Below are positions 60,000 through 64,000 of a DNA stretch of 64,000 bases, piece by piece. Below the pieces are notes generated by a model that saw nothing but the letters and a program-made list of their open reading frames with translations, had not been told where the DNA came from and searched no databases. This DNA comes from Bacteroidales bacterium (GTDB lineage: Bacteria; Bacteroidota; Bacteroidia; Bacteroidales; UBA932), in contig JAFSQE010000017.1 in the NCBI GenBank assembly GCA_017446775.1, positions 62,001 through 126,000 of the forward strand, given 5' to 3'. Positions within the stretch are counted from its first letter, which is position 1, and each line of letters starts with the position of its first letter. The translations under genes and the position numbers were made by a program.

Positions 60000-61390
60000 C
60001 AGACCTTTACAGTAGCATCATCTTCAAGACAGTCTCTGCCGAGGCGGAGGCGCTGGGGGTGCGTGCCTTCGTGATCGGAGGCTACGTGCGGGACTGGTTC
60101 ATGCACCGCGACAATAATGACGTGGACATAGTGGTGGAGGGGAGCGGTATCGCCCTGGCAGAAAGGGTCGCCGCCAGGCTTAAGAGCAAAGTATCCGTCT
60201 TCCGCAACTTTGGCACCGCAATGTTCCGTTACAAGGGGGTTGAGGTGGAGTTTGTGGGGGCGCGCCGCGAGTCTTACGACCGCACTTCGCGTAAACCGCA
60301 CGTAGAGGACGGCACCCTTGAGGAGGACCAGAAGCGCCGCGACTTTACCATCAATGCAATGGCGTTCAGCCTGCAGAAAGAGGATTACGGCACCCTTGTG
60401 GACCCGTTTGGCGGTATCGCCGACATCGCGGCAAAGATAATCCGCACTCCGTTGGATCCCGACACCACTTATAGCGACGACCCGCTCCGTATGCTGCGGG
60501 CGGTGCGTTTTGCCACCCGATTGGGGTTCGACATCGTGCCGGAGTCGATAGAGTCGATGCGGCGCAACCGCGACCGGCTGCAGATACTTTCCAAGGAACG
60601 CATCGCAGATGAACTGAACAAGATACTTATGACCGATACCCCTTCGCGAGGCTTTTACCTGCTGGACGAATGCGGGCTGCTGGAGAAGATCCTGCCGGAG
60701 CTCACCGCCCTCAAGGGTGTGGAAACGGTGCACGGACGCGGTCATAAAGACAACTTTGTGCACTCGCTAAAGGTGCTGGACAATGTGGCAGAGGTAAGCG
60801 ACAACCTGTGGCTGCGCTGGGCCGCCCTGCTGCACGACATCGGCAAGGCTCCCACCAAGAAGTGGGACGAAGCCCTTGGCTGGACTTTCCACAATCACGA
60901 TTTTGTGGGGGCGAAGATGGTGAAGGGGATTTTTGTACGGCTCAAGCTGCCGGTGAACGAAACGATGCCCTATGTGCAGAAGATGGTGTCGCTGCACCTG
61001 CGTCCCATCGCTCTTGTGACCGATATCGTGACGGACTCGGCCGTGCGACGCCTGCTGTTTGATGCCGGCGACGATATAGATGATCTGATGATTCTCTGCA
61101 AGGCCGATATCACCTCCAAGAACGAGATCAAGGTGGAGACCTTCCGCGCGAATTACGAGATGGTGCGCCGCAAGATGGCCGAGGTAGAGGAGAAGGACCG
61201 TATCCGCAACTTCAAGAACCCCATTACGGGAGAAATCGTGATGGAGCGCTACCATATAGAGCCGAGCAACATAATCGGGGTTATCAAGGAACGTATCAAA
61301 AACGCCATTCTCGACGGCGAAATCCCCAACGAATACGACGCCGCTTACGCCCTTATGGAAAAAGTCGCCGCAGAGCTGGGGTTGAAATAG
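59996..61390 (+). CDS. CCA-adding enzyme / poly(A) polymerase-type tRNA nucleotidyltransferase with HD domain
   Basis: A 464-residue class II nucleotidyltransferase (ATG at 59996). The head domain has GGYVRDW (28-34), the DVD metal pair (Asp42, Asp44 in DVDIVV) and RRDFTINAMA (about 111-120); the neck region DPLRMLRAVRFATRLGF follows; the C-terminal half contains an HD phosphohydrolase domain with HDIGKAP. It repairs or builds the 3' CCA of tRNA, with HD domain phosphatase activity in some homologues. It overlaps the HsdR-N stop by ATGA, so translation is coupled. Confidence 0.92.
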   Translation: MTDLYSSIIFKTVSAEAEALGVRAFVIGGYVRDWFMHRDNNDVDIVVEGSGIALAERVAARLKSKVSVFRNFGTAMFRYKGVEVEFVGARRESYDRTSRKPHVEDGTLEEDQKRRDFTINAMAFSLQKEDYGTLVDPFGGIADIAAKIIRTPLDPDTTYSDDPLRMLRAVRFATRLGFDIVPESIESMRRNRDRLQILSKERIADELNKILMTDTPSRGFYLLDECGLLEKILPELTALKGVETVHGRGHKDNFVHSLKVLDNVAEVSDNLWLRWAALLHDIGKAPTKKWDEALGWTFHNHDFVGAKMVKGIFVRLKLPVNETMPYVQKMVSLHLRPIALVTDIVTDSAVRRLLFDAGDDIDDLMILCKADITSKNEIKVETFRANYEMVRRKMAEVEEKDRIRNFKNPITGEIVMERYHIEPSNIIGVIKERIKNAILDGEIPNEYDAAYALMEKVAAELGLK

Positions 61391-61412
61391 CATTTTCTAT
61401 AGTGGCGTGCGA

Positions 61413-61494
61413 CCAATGGAATTATTTAGACCCCATTGGGAGCAAAAAAGGCCCAAAATGCTACCAATGGAAGATTTCTGAACCCATTGGGTGC
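61413..61494. repeat. Two tandem imperfect 31-base repeats with internal dyads
   Basis: Unit 1 at 61413-61443 and unit 2 at 61464-61494, 51 bases apart, each reading CCAATGGAA, about ten variable bases, then CCCATTGGG and GC. The CCAATGG/CCATTGG dyad within each unit could form a hairpin. They lie in a tail-to-tail gap (61391-61512) between the CCA enzyme and a glycosyltransferase and lack a T-tract. Confidence 0.7.
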
Positions 61495-61512
61495 ACCCAA
61501 AAGTATTCAGAC

Positions 61513-63201
61513 CTACAGCCCGTACACAGAGAACGGGCCGACACGGGTGGGTTCGGAACTCTCAAGGTATTCCCGTAAACGGGTGGATTCCTGAATCTTT
61601 GCGGTGGGGACGATGAGGGACTCGCCGCGGTGGTCGCCGCCGGCAACAAAGGCGTCCACATCTTCGCCAAAATCGGTGACATCGCAACCGAGATATACAT
61701 CCATGTTCTCCGGACGGTGCACGAAGAGAGTATTGTATGTGCCGTTGTCGCTCGCCTTAAGGGCTTCCCTGCAGACTTTCTTGTAGGCCGTCCACTCGTT
61801 CAGCGGTTCGATGGTGACTCCGGCTGCGAAAACAGCCAGATAAACAGCCGCGCCAAGGGCAACAGCCCCTTTTACCCAGCCACGCCGGCAGATAACCACG
61901 ATGGATACGATGCCGCCCAGCGCCAGCACGGCCGCGATAGCCAGTATGGTGGTGCAGAAGATGTACGGGATGACCATAGCCAGCCGCATTGCCAGAGGTG
62001 CGAGCAGGTCGGTCCCGGTAGAGAGCGACAGCGCCCACAGGGCGCAGCCTGCAATCACGAATATCGCTGCGGTAACCAGCAGCGACGCTTTTTTAAGCCC
62101 CTCTGCACGCCCTTGAGTTGCGGAGGCAAATGCCGGCATAAGATAGGCCATGAAGGGGATAATAGGCGTGAGGTATATCGCCAGCTTGCCGCTGAAGGCA
62201 GAGAGCATCACAAACGTAACGGCAATTGCGGTGAGAAGTAGCCTGGTAAAAGCGTTGCCGCCGCCGGCACTGCATGTTGCGCTGTCGTACGCTCTCAGAT
62301 GACAGCGCTTGAAGCACAGCCCATGACGGACATATAGGTACCCCACCGCCGGAATCAGCAGCAGCGTATATGGCAGCACAGCATATAGCAGGGTGGGGAT
62401 ATACCACCAGAAAGGTTGCTTGTGGGTAAAGGCGTTAACTGCACGGTCTATCGTCTGGTGGAACAGCAGGCTGTCCAGATATTCGCGCCTCCCCTCGAGA
62501 TACGCACCCAGGATCCATCCGCCAAAGAGCACCCCCATCACCAGCCACTGCCGCCAGCCAAGGATTTCCGGCAGCCGCTTCAGCTGACGATTCAGCGCCA
62601 GAAAAACGATTATTATCAGCACCGGGGCAAAGAAGCCCACCGGCCCCTTGGAAAACAGGGCAAGGAAGATATATAACGGCAGCAGCCAGCGGTCGGCCCG
62701 GCAGGCCCCGACACCGGCGTACATCTTCCAGAATGTAAAAAGCGCCAGGACGATGAACATCGTCATAAGCATGTCCATCCTCAGAAAAAAGGTCTGGATC
62801 ATGACCAGCACGCCGGCCAGAAAGACAGAAGCGCAGCAGAGGCGCATCTGCAAGCCGGTCTGGGGGGTGGCCATGCGCATCCAGCGGTCCATTACCGCTA
62901 CCGTCACAAACGTGGGGACAAGGGCGGAGAGCAGCACCGGCAGCCACATGCATGTCGGGCTGCAGAAGAGGCGGCAGAACATCATTATCCAGAAGAAGAG
63001 CGGCGGCTTGTCGGTATATGCGGCGCCCTGGTTGTAAAATGCGAAGAGATGACCGTCCCGCAGAGCCTCTTCTACTATACTCAGATAGCGCAGTTCGTTG
63101 CTTGCAGAGGGGTCCCGGAACAAGAGCATCGGCAGCACGCACACCGTCACGAATGCGAATAAAATGGCCAGCGGGTGCCGTCTTATAAAGCCGGGAATCA
63201 T
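61513..63201 (-). CDS. ArnT/PMT-family (GT39/GT83-like) membrane glycosyltransferase
   Basis: A 562-residue protein with about ten or more membrane segments and a C-terminal periplasmic region (about 470-562). The first loop carries SASNELRYLSIVEEALRDGH and YTDKPPLFFW, the DKPP-type motif and the acidic DxxE-like ends of the ArnT/PMT family, which transfer sugars from polyprenyl-phosphate donors to lipid A or other acceptors. The donor is likely made by the GT2 enzyme encoded 3 bases upstream. The acceptor is unknown. Confidence 0.88.
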   Translation of the reverse strand: MIPGFIRRHPLAILFAFVTVCVLPMLLFRDPSASNELRYLSIVEEALRDGHLFAFYNQGAAYTDKPPLFFWIMMFCRLFCSPTCMWLPVLLSALVPTFVTVAVMDRWMRMATPQTGLQMRLCCASVFLAGVLVMIQTFFLRMDMLMTMFIVLALFTFWKMYAGVGACRADRWLLPLYIFLALFSKGPVGFFAPVLIIIVFLALNRQLKRLPEILGWRQWLVMGVLFGGWILGAYLEGRREYLDSLLFHQTIDRAVNAFTHKQPFWWYIPTLLYAVLPYTLLLIPAVGYLYVRHGLCFKRCHLRAYDSATCSAGGGNAFTRLLLTAIAVTFVMLSAFSGKLAIYLTPIIPFMAYLMPAFASATQGRAEGLKKASLLVTAAIFVIAGCALWALSLSTGTDLLAPLAMRLAMVIPYIFCTTILAIAAVLALGGIVSIVVICRRGWVKGAVALGAAVYLAVFAAGVTIEPLNEWTAYKKVCREALKASDNGTYNTLFVHRPENMDVYLGCDVTDFGEDVDAFVAGGDHRGESLIVPTAKIQESTRLREYLESSEPTRVGPFSVYGL

Positions 63202-63204
63202 CTG

Positions 63205-63933
63205 CTAAAGGTTATTCTCGCCATGGTTGTACGTCACCCAGTTGCGACGCATCCAACGGTATATGAAACAGTCGGTAAAGCCGCGCAGACGGTTGAACAT
63301 GTTGAATTTGGAACGACCGGCGGTGCGGCTGCGGTGTGTCACCATAACCTCTTTGTAGCGCCCCCCTTCCTGTAGCAGAATCAGAGCCGGCAGAAAGCGG
63401 TGCATACCGCCCAGCATTGGCAGTCGGCGGGCATATTCCATCTTGATGACCTTCATCGGGCAGACGCTGTCCCGGGCGCCGTCGCCGGTCATCATCCTGC
63501 GGAAACCGTTGCCGATGCGCGACTGCAGTTTCTTGCGCCAGCCGTCTTCACGGGTAGAACGGACTCCCGCCACAAGCGGGTATTCGGCGGCGTAAGGGAG
63601 CATCAGGTTAAACTCTTCCGGAACGGTTTGCAGGTCGGCATCGGTATAGGCCATATACTCCGACTCTATGGAATCGATGGCGGTTTTCATGGCCCCGCTG
63701 CACCCGAGGCGGCGGGTATGGCAGACATAGAAAAAGTCGCTGTGCCGCCCGCAGATATCCCTGATCATATCAAGGCTGTTGTCGCTGGAACAGTCGTCGA
63801 TCAGCAGCACGCAAGCCTTCATAAGGCACTTTGGAAGGTAATCGGCAAGGGCGCTTTCCAGTGCCTTGAGGTTGCCCTCCTCGTTATATACAGGGATTGC
63901 GATGGTGAGCTTGTAGCCTGCGGTTTTGTTCAT
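63205..63933 (-). CDS. GT2 family glycosyltransferase (polyprenyl-phosphate sugar synthase-like)
   Basis: A 242-residue GT-A enzyme with LTIAIPVYNEEGNL (9-22), IDDCSSDNS (45-53) and YTDADLQTVPEEF (about 95-107) as the nucleotide-sugar and metal site. Length and lack of membrane helices resemble DPM1/ArnC-type polyprenyl-phosphate glycosyltransferases. Its stop is 3 bases from the ArnT-like start, so the pair probably makes and uses a lipid-linked sugar. Confidence 0.88.
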   Translation of the reverse strand: MNKTAGYKLTIAIPVYNEEGNLKALESALADYLPKCLMKACVLLIDDCSSDNSLDMIRDICGRHSDFFYVCHTRRLGCSGAMKTAIDSIESEYMAYTDADLQTVPEEFNLMLPYAAEYPLVAGVRSTREDGWRKKLQSRIGNGFRRMMTGDGARDSVCPMKVIKMEYARRLPMLGGMHRFLPALILLQEGGRYKEVMVTHRSRTAGRSKFNMFNRLRGFTDCFIYRWMRRNWVTYNHGENNL

Positions 63934-63939
63934 ATCTTT

Positions 63940-64000
63940 CTATTTGACTATGACCCTTTTCAGGCGGCGGTCTATGCCGGTGAATATCTCATAGGGGATA
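63940..64000 (-). CDS. C-terminal end of a probable alanine racemase (Alr or MurF-Alr), partial
   Basis: Only the last 19 residues are in the window, ending IPYEIFTGIDRRLKRVIVK and the TAG at 63942-63940. The pattern IPYE-(I/L)-x-T-x(4)-R-(V/L)-(K)-R is what I know from the C-terminus of Bacteroidota alanine racemases. The fragment is short, so this is tentative. The GT2 gene starts 6 bases downstream and may be co-transcribed. Confidence 0.5.
   Translation of the reverse strand, partial: IPYEIFTGIDRRLKRVIVK

Noticed and set aside
61413..61494. CRISPR array
   Set aside because: Only two imperfect units with about 20 bases between them, and no cas genes nearby.

Overview
The window is one contiguous stretch of a Bacteroidota chromosome, most likely order Bacteroidales. 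The evidence is a SusC/SusD pair, many Cys-lipobox lipoproteins, Bacteroidota-type promoters with a TAnnTTTG -7 box and no Shine-Dalgarno signals, and families largely restricted to the phylum (DUF4876, DUF6850, DUF4874/DUF4832, S46 peptidase, GH97). Base composition is fairly GC-rich (roughly mid-50s by eye) and I see no abrupt change suggesting a mobile island. No rRNA, tRNA, CRISPR array, prophage or insertion sequence was recognised. Genus cannot be fixed; a Rikenellaceae-like or related gut Bacteroidales is a reasonable guess.

Layout. (1) 1-3922, minus: DUF389 membrane protein, GH97 alpha-galactosidase-like enzyme and a GH123/DUF4091-like protein cut by the window edge, almost without gaps. 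(2) 4031-5652, plus: a CDP-alcohol phosphatidyltransferase and a PlsC-like acyltransferase (phospholipid synthesis). (3) 5661-14401, minus: TonB-dependent receptor, DUF4876 lipoprotein, DUF6850 outer-membrane barrel and M16 peptidase, facing an S46 dipeptidyl-peptidase at 14462-16525; this looks like an uncharacterised outer-membrane peptide uptake or processing locus. (4) 16569-21431: polyferredoxin membrane protein with a heavy-metal-domain-like tail, histidine phosphatase, and an IspD-like cytidylyltransferase coupled to a LicD phosphotransferase.

(5) 21478-43362 is the most interesting part: a polysaccharide-utilisation locus that appears aimed at N-acetylgalactosamine/galactose glycans such as mucin or blood-group antigens. 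A minus-strand operon encodes a PfkB sugar kinase, a GH36-like alpha-galactosidase, a tyrosine-phosphatase lipoprotein and a GH109 alpha-N-acetylgalactosaminidase-like lipoprotein. Divergent to it run an AgaR-like DeoR regulator, AgaS (galactosamine-6-phosphate isomerase/deaminase), a GatZ/KbaZ-type protein, SusC, SusD, a DUF4874/DUF4832 lipoprotein, a CXXC lipoprotein, an SdiA-regulated-type propeller lipoprotein and an alkaline phosphatase. Downstream are two related lipoproteins and a drug/metabolite-superfamily transporter. TTTCRTTT boxes resembling the known AgaR site occur in the three intergenic regions that would need control. The catalytic aldolase subunit KbaY and a GalNAc-6-P deacetylase are absent from the window, so the exact route is open.

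(6) 43451-64000 is mainly housekeeping: cobalamin adenosyltransferase with an ABC ATPase, FolE, TrkA, two small AraC-type regulators, YitT, LeuRS, an M28 peptidase with a TonB-C domain, GcvT, CapA-PhoH, a FISUMP lipoprotein, ApbE, DNA polymerase III delta, an HsdR-N protein with a CCA-adding-enzyme-like protein, two lipid-carrier-type glycosyltransferases, and the last residues of a probable alanine racemase. Several intergenic inverted repeats here are unexplained, and many genes carry the promoter so close to the start codon that their transcripts should be leaderless or nearly so.
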